Assembly: GCF_001909055.1 (NCBI RefSeq)
Contig: NZ_LVWI01000001.1
Coordinates: 186,001 to 250,000 of the forward strand
DNA: 64,000 nucleotides
Source of the DNA: Paenibacillus helianthi
Lineage (GTDB): Bacteria; Bacillota; Bacilli; Paenibacillales; Paenibacillaceae
Reading direction: 5' to 3'
In this document: positions 7,781-17,272 of the stretch, piece after piece
Numbering within the stretch: the first letter of the stretch is position 1
Layout of the letters: each line of letters starts with the position of its first letter
Notes under the pieces: generated by a model
The model's database searches: none
Told to the model about the DNA's origin: nothing
What the model saw: the letters and a program-made list of their open reading frames with translations, nothing else
Translations under genes and position numbers: made by a program

Positions 7781-9136
7781 ATGAACAGACTTAAGCTTAA
7801 ACAGATCACTTCCGTTCTCGCCGGAATTAGTGTGATATTACCCCTGTATGCCGGAGACCTCCTCCCTGCCGCTTCGGCTGAGAAGGCAGCTGTAAGTATT
7901 GGAAATCCTTTCTATACTCAAGTCACAGCCCCTGTTCTTAAGCCGTTGTGGTCTTTCTCCACGGCCACCATTCCGAGCAGTCTCGCGGCCCAGTCCATTA
8001 CTGCTCTCGCAGAGAACGGCAAGGTTTTTGCGCTCCAGAAGAACTATACATTAGCTGCGCTGAACGCAGCTACAGGCAAAAAGCTGTGGGAATACGGCAG
8101 CGCCCTGGCGCCGCTGTACACCTACAGCAAAGGAATGATTTATGGAGTAACGCAAGCCGGCACGTTATACGCCGTAGCAGAGTCAGGACGGAAAGTATGG
8201 AATACTTCTTTGCCTTTTTCTAATGCATCCAGCATACATCCTCTGGGAGACAAGATTTATGTGACTCAAGGCAGACAGCTTGCGGCTGTGGATGCTTCCA
8301 CCGGGAAGCTCAAATGGAAAATCGCCGAGGACAGCAATTATGAGGGCTACACGGACTTAACAGAAGTGGATGGAGTGCTGATCCGCCTCTATACCAGCGC
8401 TGGAGTCTTAACCTTCCCGTCGATCATAGCTTATGACTCTAAGACGGGTAAGAAGTTATGGGAGCAATACCGCCAGAGTATGCCGTTGACCATTCGCGAT
8501 GGTCTGGTGTATTCCATCAAATCACTGGAAATGCTGGATGAAGACCCGGTGAACCGTAAAGTTCTGGTATCTATTTTCAACCTGCAGACCGGTCAGCTCC
8601 AAGGTGAACGCAATTACCGCTGGACAGACAACAACACCCCTCCAGACGGTGGATTCCGGTCCGGAGGGGTGTATGGTTCAGCGTTTCTGGATGGCAGCAA
8701 CCTGTATGTTATGCAAGGGCAAAAGGTTGCCCAGTATAACTTCTGGAACTATACAGAGAATGGGAAACCTCTGAAGCAATGGAACCAGCCGCTTTCCGAT
8801 CATGTATTCCCACTGTACAAGGTGATCCAGGATCGGCTGATGTATTACAATTACAGCGACAACAGCCTGATTACCATGAAGCTCGCAAATGGACAAGTAA
8901 TCAGCACGAAGCAGGGTGAAAATCCCTCGGTTCAAATGGATATCTTCGGCCGGACCATGTATACTGGACAATCCGACGGATTATATCATGCTTATGATCT
9001 TATCAGCCAGAAGCCGTTGTTCACTGTCAAAACCGCTTCCCGTGAATTCCAGCCTTCACTCAAAACAGGGAATATCCTTATAGTACGCAGCGGAGGGAAG
9101 ATGCTGGGTGTCAAGCTGCCTGCTGCGATTCAATAG
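7781..9136 (+). CDS. Secreted PQQ-like beta-propeller protein
   Basis: The 451-residue protein begins with a signal peptide (basic MNRLKLK, hydrophobic core, cleavage near residue 33). It then carries repeated PQQ/pyrrolo-quinoline-type blades with the signature AxDxxTGKxxW: ALNAATGKKLWEYG, AVDASTGKLKWKIA and AYDSKTGKKLWEQY. Such propellers in Firmicutes are usually extracellular scaffolds without a bound cofactor, as in BamB-like proteins. Catalysis cannot be inferred. AAAGGAG precedes the ATG. The gene ends 12 bp from the convergent ferritin gene with no visible terminator between them. Confidence 0.85.
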   Translation: MNRLKLKQITSVLAGISVILPLYAGDLLPAASAEKAAVSIGNPFYTQVTAPVLKPLWSFSTATIPSSLAAQSITALAENGKVFALQKNYTLAALNAATGKKLWEYGSALAPLYTYSKGMIYGVTQAGTLYAVAESGRKVWNTSLPFSNASSIHPLGDKIYVTQGRQLAAVDASTGKLKWKIAEDSNYEGYTDLTEVDGVLIRLYTSAGVLTFPSIIAYDSKTGKKLWEQYRQSMPLTIRDGLVYSIKSLEMLDEDPVNRKVLVSIFNLQTGQLQGERNYRWTDNNTPPDGGFRSGGVYGSAFLDGSNLYVMQGQKVAQYNFWNYTENGKPLKQWNQPLSDHVFPLYKVIQDRLMYYNYSDNSLITMKLANGQVISTKQGENPSVQMDIFGRTMYTGQSDGLYHAYDLISQKPLFTVKTASREFQPSLKTGNILIVRSGGKMLGVKLPAAIQ

Positions 9137-9148
9137 CTACGCAGTTTC

Positions 9149-9652
9149 TTATTCAGCCGGTGCTGTGAATGTGCGTCCTGCAAACTCAGCATCCAGCATG
9201 TAGAAGGCATTGCTGTCGGTTTCAATCCGCTTCAGCTTGGCGATAATATTACTGAATAATGCCTCTTCTTCCACCTGCTCATCGATGAACCATTTCAGGA
9301 AATAGATGGTCGCATGTTCCCGTTCATCAAGCGCCAAGTCAGCCAAATGATAGAATCTTGAGGTGTTCTGCTGTTCATGGGCGAATGCATGCTCAAATGC
9401 GTCCAGCATGGATGTATACTCATTTTTAGGCTCGGGAAGGGCAGCCAGTCTGGCCCGGAAGTCCCTGTCATTCAGGAATTTGTAGATTTTCATTGCATGG
9501 AACCGTTCTTCTTCTGCCTGGATCAGGAAAAAATTAGCGAAGCCATCGAGACTTTCGCCGGAGCAATATGCAGCCATCGCGAGGTACACATGTGCAGAAT
9601 AAAACTCAAAATTCATTTGTTCATTTAGCGCATTTACCAATTCTTCTTTCAT
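9149..9652 (-). CDS. Ferritin (FtnA-like)
   Basis: The 167-residue product is a non-haem ferritin. Ferroxidase ligands match E. coli FtnA with an offset of one: E16, Y23, E49, H52, E93 and Q126, with E129 and E130 nearby. Ferritins oxidise Fe(II) and store it as a mineral in a 24-subunit cage. The start is ATG 9652, with GAGGTG 9 nt upstream; the open frame reaches 9697 but without a ribosome binding site. Confidence 0.92.
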   Translation of the reverse strand: MKEELVNALNEQMNFEFYSAHVYLAMAAYCSGESLDGFANFFLIQAEEERFHAMKIYKFLNDRDFRARLAALPEPKNEYTSMLDAFEHAFAHEQQNTSRFYHLADLALDEREHATIYFLKWFIDEQVEEEALFSNIIAKLKRIETDSNAFYMLDAEFAGRTFTAPAE

Positions 9653-9775
9653 GATCAAATTCACCTCATCCTTAAAATTTTGTGTGCAGTGTAGCAAAGC
9701 TTATGTAGCAAATGTCTACTTCATCTTAACATCTGCACTTGTGATCCAGCAAACAGAAAGGGGAGTCAGCATACA

Positions 9776-11152
9776 ATGACCCGGTTCCACGAACACAGTA
9801 ACCCTGTTGTTCCAAGCTATAAAAGGATTACTTTGGTTATGACCATTACTTGCCTCCTCTTAAGCAGCGGCTGCAGCGGAAAAGCAGGTTCCAGTAATAC
9901 GGCAGAGCCACAACCAGTACCTCCTGCAGCTTCACCTTCATCTGAAAATCCTCTTCCCCGGCAAACGGATGCTGCTTCACCTCCGGCTCAGTCCCCACCA
10001 CCGGTGACTGCCGCTTCTCCAGTGCCTGCCGGCTCTGAAGGAAGCAGCCCTGTAGGTGTGATTGAACAGGAGATTGCTTCCATGCCGCTGGAAGACAAGA
10101 TCGGCCAGATGCTCCTCGTGGGGATTGACGGGACAGAAGTAAGCGCGCAGACACAAACTATGATCTCTAATGACAAGGTTGGCGGCATCATCCTGTACGG
10201 GGACAATATAAAGAGCCTGAAGGGGCTGGTCAGCCTCACCAATGAACTGAAGCGCAGCAATGCCGGAAACCCCGCACCGCTGTTCGTCAGTGTCGACCAG
10301 GAAGGCGGCAAGGTCAGCCGTATGCCGGACGAATATGCGAAGATTCCGGCAAGTGGATCGGTTGGTGCAAGCAGTAATGCGGAGGCAGCAGAAATGATGG
10401 GTAAGCTGCTGGCCAGAGAAGTGCAAACCGCAGGCTTCAATATGGATTTTGCCCCGGTGCTGGATATCAACAGCAATCCGGACAATCCGGTGATCGGGGA
10501 CCGTTCCTTCGGCAACACGTCCGCAAAGGTTATCGAGCTTGGCATTGCAGAAATGAAGGGGATTGAGAGTGAGGGCATCGTTCCTGTCGTTAAGCACTTC
10601 CCGGGGCATGGAGATACGTCTGTCGATTCCCACCTGGAGCTTCCGGTAGTGAATAAGACGGAAGCCCAGCTGGCGAAGCTCGAATGGCGACCCTTCCGCG
10701 AAGCGGTTAAGGAGCAGGCAGACGCAGTAATGGTTGCCCACATTCTGTATCCGCACCTGGACCCTGACCGGCCTGCTTCCCTGTCCAAAGTCATCATCAG
10801 TCAACTTCTACGGGGACAAATGGGTTTCAAGGGAGTGGTTATTACCGATGACCTGACCATGGGTGCAATCATGAAAAATTACAGCCTGGCTGCGGCTGCT
10901 GTTAATGCAGTCCTCGCGGGCAGCGATATCCTATTGGTCGCCCACGAATACAGCAATGAGCAGACCACACGAAATGCACTGCTGGCTGCTGTGAAGCAAG
11001 GCAAGATTTCCGAATCCAGGATTAATGAGAGTGTCTATCGGATTCTGTCATTGAAACAGAAATATCAGTTGAAAGATACACCTGTTGACGTTCCTAACCT
11101 CACCCAGCTCAATAAGGATATCAAAGCCTGGCGTACCTCCTTTGTAAAGTAA
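9776..11152 (+). CDS. nagZ: Lipoprotein beta-N-acetylhexosaminidase NagZ (GH3)
   Basis: The 458-residue protein is a predicted lipoprotein (lipobox LSSGC, C33) followed by a Pro/Ser/Ala-rich linker to about residue 90, then a GH3 TIM barrel. The NagZ loop KHFPGHGDTSVDSH carries the Asp/His general acid-base dyad, and ITDDLTMGAI carries the nucleophile Asp. NagZ removes terminal N-acetylglucosamine from muropeptides during wall recycling. In Bacillus the homologue is exported, as here. The short second GH3 domain found in B. subtilis NagZ is absent. GGGGAG lies upstream of the ATG, and a strong hairpin terminator follows. Confidence 0.92.
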   Translation: MTRFHEHSNPVVPSYKRITLVMTITCLLLSSGCSGKAGSSNTAEPQPVPPAASPSSENPLPRQTDAASPPAQSPPPVTAASPVPAGSEGSSPVGVIEQEIASMPLEDKIGQMLLVGIDGTEVSAQTQTMISNDKVGGIILYGDNIKSLKGLVSLTNELKRSNAGNPAPLFVSVDQEGGKVSRMPDEYAKIPASGSVGASSNAEAAEMMGKLLAREVQTAGFNMDFAPVLDINSNPDNPVIGDRSFGNTSAKVIELGIAEMKGIESEGIVPVVKHFPGHGDTSVDSHLELPVVNKTEAQLAKLEWRPFREAVKEQADAVMVAHILYPHLDPDRPASLSKVIISQLLRGQMGFKGVVITDDLTMGAIMKNYSLAAAAVNAVLAGSDILLVAHEYSNEQTTRNALLAAVKQGKISESRINESVYRILSLKQKYQLKDTPVDVPNLTQLNKDIKAWRTSFVK

Positions 11153-11173
11153 CCCTCAGAGTGTCTGAAAACA

Positions 11174-11227
11174 GAGCAGCAGCCTGTTATAGCGGAATCA
11201 CCGCTACAACAGGCTGCTACTGTTTTG
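11174..11227 (+). terminator. Terminator of nagZ
   Basis: A long stem pairs GCAGCCTGTTATAGCGG with CCGCTACAACAGGCTGC (one mismatch, 5-nt loop), followed by TACTGTTTTG. Confidence 0.8.
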
Positions 11228-11256
11228 TATTCACGCTATTTTACACGTTCACATTT

Positions 11257-12360
11257 CTATTGCAGGACTACAGTATCTCCAGGTTTCAGTCCGGATAGAA
11301 CTTCAGTCTTCTCAGAGGTCTCCATTCCGATCTTGATCTCTTTCCGCTCATACTGACCCTTTCCTTTATCCAGCATCACAAAAGCCTGATTCCCTTCATG
11401 AATAACAGCGATACTGGACACCACTGTGGTCTTGTCCTTGCGCAAGGTCTCAATATCTCCACTTAGGCTAAGGCCTCCAATCAAGTGCTCATCGGGCTGC
11501 AGGGAGATCACAACTTCGAACTGCGGCACCTGCCCTGCCGTATTCTGGCCGGTAGTCGTTGTGGCGAATTTCGACACTTTTTTTACTACACCTTTCAGGA
11601 TCAAATCTTTCATCGCAGTCATCTTCACCTGAACCTTCATCCCCGGCTTGATACGGAAGATATCCTGCTCCCCTACCAGCGCGATGAACTCCAGCTTGCT
11701 AAGGTCCACAATTTTGCCGATGTACTGATTATCTGTCACCATCTGCGGCCGTTCACCGGTCTCGCTGCTGCTGTCATAGAGAAAAATACCGGTAGCCGGA
11801 GCGTGGTACACCGCAGAATTCAGCTTGGCTCTTTTGTCGGTTAGCTCCTTCTCCTGAATGTCTGCATTCACTTGGTTCAATTCATCATTCAGACGAGCGG
11901 TCTCCTGGGCGGCAAGTGCCTTCAGACGTTCCGCTTCCGTCCCTGCCGGAACGGCCGCATCCTCATCCTGCTGGCTGACAAAGGTATTCAGTTCCCCTTC
12001 CAGCTTCGCTTTATGAATAGTTGCTTCTGTAGTGGCAATTTCATTCTTCAAGGTGGACTGGTCCAGCGTGAACAGGACATCCCCTTTTTTCACCTGTCCG
12101 CCATTTTCGACTTTCCACGCGGTGACTTTGGAGGCAAACGGAGCATATACCAGCGTTTCCTCCTGATACTTGGATTTCCCCTTGACCTGAACCGTACTTG
12201 TCATCGGCTCTTGTGTCACCGGAAAGCTGATTACTTGAGGAGGTTCCATCACTACCTCCGGTTCTTTTTTTAATACTTTGCTGTACAGAATATAGCCTGC
12301 GGCGGCAATAATGCCAAGGATGATAACCCACTTCAGCGTCCTTTTGAATATCCTCTTCAT
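11257..12360 (-). CDS. HlyD/MacA-type efflux adaptor (YknX-like)
   Basis: The 367-residue membrane-fusion protein has an N-terminal membrane helix (about 9-26). A split lipoyl/barrel-sandwich domain follows (VTAWKVENGGQVKKGDVLFTLD), with a coiled-coil hairpin at about 115-175 and then beta-barrel and membrane-proximal domains. It is the last gene of an operon with an ABC ATPase and a MacB-like permease, matching the B. subtilis YknXYZ layout, where such pumps protect against peptides. AAGGAAG lies 8 nt before the ATG. Confidence 0.88.
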   Translation of the reverse strand: MKRIFKRTLKWVIILGIIAAAGYILYSKVLKKEPEVVMEPPQVISFPVTQEPMTSTVQVKGKSKYQEETLVYAPFASKVTAWKVENGGQVKKGDVLFTLDQSTLKNEIATTEATIHKAKLEGELNTFVSQQDEDAAVPAGTEAERLKALAAQETARLNDELNQVNADIQEKELTDKRAKLNSAVYHAPATGIFLYDSSSETGERPQMVTDNQYIGKIVDLSKLEFIALVGEQDIFRIKPGMKVQVKMTAMKDLILKGVVKKVSKFATTTTGQNTAGQVPQFEVVISLQPDEHLIGGLSLSGDIETLRKDKTTVVSSIAVIHEGNQAFVMLDKGKGQYERKEIKIGMETSEKTEVLSGLKPGDTVVLQ

Positions 12361-12411
12361 TGATTTGGCTTCCTTTCAAATGGAAATACAGTATTGTATA
12401 TATGTTTATGG

Positions 12412-13812
12412 CTAATCCCGCTTGATAGCTGTAAGTGCATCCGTTCTGGAAGCGCTGATGGCCGGATAGATACCTGATAGTACACCGGTCATAATCGCAA
12501 ACGAAAGCCCAATCGGAAGGGTCGTAAGCGGTATAAAGAAAGACAGGCCTTCTCCGGCAGTACCCACAAGTTTGTTCAACGCCATTACAATAAGATAAGA
12601 GAATAGTACACCGAGCAGACCGCCGAGCAGTCCGAGCAGGGCAGCTTCTGTTATAAACATATTGCGGATTTGGCCCATGTTCGCACCGAGCACTTTCATA
12701 ATCCCGATCTGACGCCTGCGCTGATGTGTGGACATGGTCATGGCTACAATGATGGAAATCGATGCAATAACCAGAATGAAAACACCAATACCCAGAGCAG
12801 CCATTTTAATCGTATCGAATTGTTCTTTCAACTGTTCCTGCTGGTACAAGTTGTCGTTAGCTGACAAAGAAAGCTTCTGGATTAATGCTTCCAGCGGTTT
12901 GATGTTATCGACACTGTCGACCTTCACTGTGACGGAATTGTATTTGCCCTCTTCCAGACTTGGAACGGTCCCGTTTGCATCAGTGAAGCTAAGTTCATGC
13001 TGCAGCTGTGCAGCAGTTTCCAATGACACATACATCACCTTCTCATAAGTAGCACGATCATCGCTGGTACCGGGAGGATTGGCCAGAATACCGCCTACCT
13101 GGAGCGGTGAACTGAGTTTGGTGGGTCCTGTACCGTTTGGGGCGCTGGCGCTGTAATCCTGTGCTTGCAATTGAACCTGCTGGCGGTACATTTCCGAGGG
13201 AATCAGCATCAGATTATTATACTGGCTTGATACCTCTTGATTGAAAGGATCCGAATTCATACGGTCAAAAATGTTCTGCCGGGTCTCTATATCAATCAAC
13301 CCGAGTGTGGCACCATAGTTCAGAACCACCATTCCGGGAATATCTGAAGCGCCGCCCTGTTTGAAGGACTTGTCGAATTTGTTCAGCATGCGCAGATCCG
13401 TTGCAATAACCTGAATATCGGCGATTTTATTGTCCACCGTAATCATCTGTCTGTACCCGTTATCTTCAAAAGGGGCTGCAGCAACGACATGTTTCAGTCC
13501 TTGAATGATCTTAAGCTTTTGAAATGTAAGCTTACCCGGATCCAGGTTGCTATTGACCCCGGACCCTGAACCGCCTCCACCTCCCTTTCCGCCTGGAGAT
13601 GGCAGTCCGCCGCCCGGAGTTACGGTGATTTCATCCATTTTGAAATTGCGGTTCACTTCATTCGTCACATATACCTGTGCGGACTGACCCACACTCAGCG
13701 CAACGATAATGGCCGCACAACCAATGGAAATCCCGGTCATACACAAGCCCGTTACCACTTTTCGCCGTTTGACCTGATCCCAGGCCATACGGGAGATATC
13801 CCTGATCCTCAC
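12412..13812 (-). CDS. MacB/FtsX-type ABC transporter permease
   Basis: This 466-residue permease has one N-terminal helix (about 20-40), a large extracellular MacB-type domain, and three C-terminal helices in the last 140 residues (FtsX fold). It starts at GTG 13812, whose GTGA overlaps the stop of the ATPase gene, so the two are translationally coupled. A glycine-rich loop of about 19 residues (about 72-90) interrupts the extracellular domain near its start. MacB-type permeases use mechanotransmission to push substrates out through an adaptor, which is supplied by the next gene. Confidence 0.88.
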   Translation of the reverse strand: MRIRDISRMAWDQVKRRKVVTGLCMTGISIGCAAIIVALSVGQSAQVYVTNEVNRNFKMDEITVTPGGGLPSPGGKGGGGGSGSGVNSNLDPGKLTFQKLKIIQGLKHVVAAAPFEDNGYRQMITVDNKIADIQVIATDLRMLNKFDKSFKQGGASDIPGMVVLNYGATLGLIDIETRQNIFDRMNSDPFNQEVSSQYNNLMLIPSEMYRQQVQLQAQDYSASAPNGTGPTKLSSPLQVGGILANPPGTSDDRATYEKVMYVSLETAAQLQHELSFTDANGTVPSLEEGKYNSVTVKVDSVDNIKPLEALIQKLSLSANDNLYQQEQLKEQFDTIKMAALGIGVFILVIASISIIVAMTMSTHQRRRQIGIMKVLGANMGQIRNMFITEAALLGLLGGLLGVLFSYLIVMALNKLVGTAGEGLSFFIPLTTLPIGLSFAIMTGVLSGIYPAISASRTDALTAIKRD

Positions 13813-14522
13813 GGACTCTCCTCCTCTGTAGGTGCCGGCTGAACATCCGTGTGCTGGCCGTTAATCAAATATCCATCCCGGAGTGAGAAGGTCCGCTGCA
13901 TCTGCTCCGCCACTTCTTGTTCATGCGTTACCACAATAAATGTCGTTTTCATGGTCTGATTCAGCTTCAGCAGAATGCTGATGATTTCCTCCTCTGTTTT
14001 GGAATCCAGATTTCCGGTAGGCTCGTCGGCAAAAATAACAGAAGGCTCTGTTATCAGAGACCGGGCGATACTTACGCGCTGCTGCTGACCGCCTGACAGC
14101 TGTGAAGGAAACAGGTCTGCCTTGTCAGGTAATCCGACCTGCTCCAGCAGAGCCAGTGCCTTTTGCTTGCGGATAGAGGGTGACACCGACTGGAAAACCA
14201 GCGGCAGCTCCACATTCTCACGTACAGTTAGGCTTGTAATCAATTCATAGGCTTGAAATATAAATCCGATATTCTTGCGCCGGAATTCGGCGAGCTTATT
14301 TTCACCCATCAACACGATGTCATGATCAGCAATGAAAATATGGCCGTCGGTAGGCTTCATCAGGCCAGCCATCAAATTCAGCAGCGTAGATTTACCGGAC
14401 CCGGAGCTGCCCAGTAGCGCAACCATTTCTCCCTGCTTCACAGCAAAGCTGATTTCATGAAGGACCTTGGTCCACTCGTTGCCGGTTTTAAAGGAATGTG
14501 TAATTTTTTCGACTCGCAACAT
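13809..14522 (-). CDS. ABC transporter ATP-binding protein (MacB/LolD class)
   Basis: The ATPase has Walker A GSSGSGKST, signature LSGGQQQR, Walker B VIFADEPTG and an H-loop (VVTHEQ). The start is ATG 14522 (237 residues) with AAGGAG 8 nt upstream; the open frame runs back to 14579 but overlaps the previous gene without a ribosome binding site. It lies 37 bp after the large secreted protein gene and overlaps the permease by 4 bp. Confidence 0.9.
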   Translation of the reverse strand: MLRVEKITHSFKTGNEWTKVLHEISFAVKQGEMVALLGSSGSGKSTLLNLMAGLMKPTDGHIFIADHDIVLMGENKLAEFRRKNIGFIFQAYELITSLTVRENVELPLVFQSVSPSIRKQKALALLEQVGLPDKADLFPSQLSGGQQQRVSIARSLITEPSVIFADEPTGNLDSKTEEEIISILLKLNQTMKTTFIVVTHEQEVAEQMQRTFSLRDGYLINGQHTDVQPAPTEEESP

Positions 14523-14559
14523 GGAAGCCGCTCCTTCTTGTCCTGTGATAGATCGTTCG

Positions 14560-17157
14560 TTATTTTTCGTCTTTAACAATGACGGGCAGCGGCTTGTAGA
14601 TCAAGTAGTAAATCTGCTGTCCGAGCTCAATCCGTCCGCCCTGGAACTCATCGTACAGGGTGATTTTGTAGGAGCCGCCTTTAAGCTGTTTATACAGACC
14701 TCTGGTGATGGAAAGGGTGTACGTGTTATTGTCACCTTCCGTCAAATCCGTGCCAAGCGTCAATGTTTTTTCCTGCGTCAGGCCGAATGGATCTGTAATC
14801 TTGGCAACCAGCTTGTGATCCAGCGCATCTGTATCATAAGAGTGGTCCTGCGTGAGCTTGTAATCGACCTCGATGCTCATGCTGTCGCTGCCCTCCGAAA
14901 TTTGACCTTCTGAACGGATCACCGAGAAGTTGTAAGGGAATATAGAGATTTGGCCAAGGTTCTGCACAGGTACAGGCGTTACCGGATTAAGCTTGAGCGA
15001 TGCAACATTGACATAGCCTGTCGCTTCCTGCCCAGCTTCACTCAGCTTACCGCCTGTAATGCCGGTTCCGAGGTAGAGTGACATGTCATTGGTCTGCAAG
15101 GCCCCCGGAATTTTCGCCCAGAAGGTAACCATCTGCTTCCCGCCTGGAGCGGCAAGGCCGGCAGATTGAGAAGACTGTGCTTCATAGAACTGTCCATCCG
15201 CAGTCCGGTAATAGGCTTTCAGCCGCGTAAGCGAGCTTTGTCTTTTCTCCTCATTGCTCATGAGCAGCTCTGTGTAGATGATTTTGGAGGTACTTGAGCT
15301 TGAGTAGACTGTGGTTCTGTTCTCCTGAACCTTTGAGTTTTTACCCTTTTCAGCAACTATATAGTTCCCGCCGCGCTCAATAGTCGTAACACTGTTCATA
15401 TCACTGCTCGTGCTCAGTGCAAGGAAGGGTTTCTTCTCCTCGTTCTCTGTGGTGTACAAGCTAATATTTAGCGCTGAGAACTCTTCAGCGTACGGAATTT
15501 TGGTCAGCACATCGATTTCGGCGGAGCTGCCCGGAGCAAGCTCTGCAGATTCTTTGTCCATGATAATCTCTGTCGACGAAGTCAAATCGAGATTATTCAA
15601 TTTGAGCGCCCCCTTGAGTTCAGGCAGGGACAGGGTTACAGATTGCGTGTTGGTCAGCTTCAGCCTGGCGATAACGATATCATCATCCTTCCACGGATAA
15701 CGCTGAATGGATTGGATACTGTACGAGAATGTTCCGTACGGATTCGTGGTTCTGTATTCCTGTCCTTGCTGGACATTGGTACGTAGCGTATAAGGGATCG
15801 TGAAGTAAGCAATAGGAAAAGTCAGCTTGCCAACTGCATTACCGCTTACAGCCGGTGTTCCGGACGTTCCTCCAGTTTCCGTTCCGGCAGTTGGAGCAGG
15901 AAGCTCCTGCCCCACGGCTTCGATCATCTGCAGCTGAAGCGTACCCTGTTCAACCTCCAGCGGTACTGACGCTGTAAGCGGAATTACTTTTACCTCCAGC
16001 GGTCTAAGTGTTATTCCGTTTAAGGCTTTGGCATTGACCGGAAACGTTCTTCCTTTTGCCGATTTGACAGCAAGCTCGTAGGTGGGCAGGGTAACGGCTT
16101 TGTTCCCTGTATTCTTCAGTTCAAGCTGAAAAGACCATGCAGCCGACGCCTTATCGGCATAAACCGAGGCATTGCTGAGCTTGGTTTCGATGGTATTGCT
16201 GTTCACTATGATGGTCTTGATGGCTCCATTGCCTACAACCAGATTTGGACTTGTCGCTGCCGGGAGCTTAAATGAAGCACCGGGCAGCTCCAGCTTCAGG
16301 GTTACATCCTTTTGCGTGAACAGAAGCTTCATGTTGTCGGTTTTGAGATAGGCTGGGATTTCCGCTAAGTAGTAGATGCTCTTCTTTTCTTGAGGCTGAA
16401 TCTTATAACCGTCTTGGGTGCTGCTGAGTGACAGTTCAAATGAGGTTCCGCTGGCTGAAACCAGATAGGCTGTGTAACCGGGATCGCCAAGGACCTTGCT
16501 GCCTTTATTGGTCAGGCTTAGCCCTACCTTGGCATATACCTTGCCGCTGAATTTGAAGATTTGCAGGGATTCTGCTGCTGCTGTTACGGGGATATCGTTC
16601 ATTAGCGTGTTCAAACTTTTACCGCTTGCCACAGTGGTGGAATAATTGGCCGGAACCGCAAAGGTGCCTGCCTGCCGCAGATAGCCCTTGGTCTTGGGGT
16701 CCCAGACATACATTGCAATCTTCATTCCTTGAAGAGACTCGCTCTGACCTACATTGACATAGTACGTCACCTGCAGTGTTTCATTGGCGTCCACTTTCTT
16801 CTTCAGTGCATCTGCTGTAACAGGAGTACCCGGAATCACCGAACCTTCAGGGGTTACGACCCGAGAGAAGTAACGCACCAGATTGGCGCCTGTTCCCCCG
16901 GCATTTGAATATTTCACTGTGTACGTCAGAATATTGCCGCCCGTTTGTGTCCATATGTTTACATTTTCGAGCGACGCTGTTACTCCCGATCCAATAACTA
17001 TGGGACTAATCTTGGGTGTCACCGCAGCAGCCATGTTGGCTGAAGGTATGGAGCTTGCTGAAGCCTGTACCGTTCCAGGTGCCAGGCCGGCCGCCAGCTG
17101 ACCGATGACAAATGTGCCTGCCAGCACTGCCGCATATGTATTTTTATACAATCTCAT
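14560..17157 (-). CDS. Large secreted repeat protein of unknown function
   Basis: This 865-residue product has a signal peptide (cleavage near VQA-SA, residue 32) and no other membrane segment or LPXTG anchor. The rest appears to be about six beta-sandwich modules of 110-140 residues. Each has a pattern of polar strands, a [L/V]xNxG turn, an IxPxE or LAPG segment, and then an IP motif (for example near TYYVNV, AEIPAYL, TKIPYAE and AKIPGAL). I do not recognise a named family; resemblance to Ig-like or DUF4352-like folds is only structural. It is the first gene of a four-gene operon with a MacAB-like exporter, so it may be exported by, capture substrate for, or regulate that pump. The start is ATG 17157 after GGGGGG. 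Confidence 0.75.
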   Translation of the reverse strand: MRLYKNTYAAVLAGTFVIGQLAAGLAPGTVQASASSIPSANMAAAVTPKISPIVIGSGVTASLENVNIWTQTGGNILTYTVKYSNAGGTGANLVRYFSRVVTPEGSVIPGTPVTADALKKKVDANETLQVTYYVNVGQSESLQGMKIAMYVWDPKTKGYLRQAGTFAVPANYSTTVASGKSLNTLMNDIPVTAAAESLQIFKFSGKVYAKVGLSLTNKGSKVLGDPGYTAYLVSASGTSFELSLSSTQDGYKIQPQEKKSIYYLAEIPAYLKTDNMKLLFTQKDVTLKLELPGASFKLPAATSPNLVVGNGAIKTIIVNSNTIETKLSNASVYADKASAAWSFQLELKNTGNKAVTLPTYELAVKSAKGRTFPVNAKALNGITLRPLEVKVIPLTASVPLEVEQGTLQLQMIEAVGQELPAPTAGTETGGTSGTPAVSGNAVGKLTFPIAYFTIPYTLRTNVQQGQEYRTTNPYGTFSYSIQSIQRYPWKDDDIVIARLKLTNTQSVTLSLPELKGALKLNNLDLTSSTEIIMDKESAELAPGSSAEIDVLTKIPYAEEFSALNISLYTTENEEKKPFLALSTSSDMNSVTTIERGGNYIVAEKGKNSKVQENRTTVYSSSSTSKIIYTELLMSNEEKRQSSLTRLKAYYRTADGQFYEAQSSQSAGLAAPGGKQMVTFWAKIPGALQTNDMSLYLGTGITGGKLSEAGQEATGYVNVASLKLNPVTPVPVQNLGQISIFPYNFSVIRSEGQISEGSDSMSIEVDYKLTQDHSYDTDALDHKLVAKITDPFGLTQEKTLTLGTDLTEGDNNTYTLSITRGLYKQLKGGSYKITLYDEFQGGRIELGQQIYYLIYKPLPVIVKDEK

Positions 17158-17272
17158 TATTTTCCCCCCAGGTGTTTTACTAGAATCCATTATAGTGGCA
17201 GCTGAAGAGGGAAATGTATCCAAACTGTTACTCTTGCTTGGAAAATGTAACTTATTTGTTATCTAAGGAACT

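Noticed and set aside
9977..10804. Two long minus-strand frames (about 270 codons) opposite nagZ
   Set aside because: They mirror the GC-rich coding strand of nagZ; they have no starts with ribosome binding sites and no family motifs.
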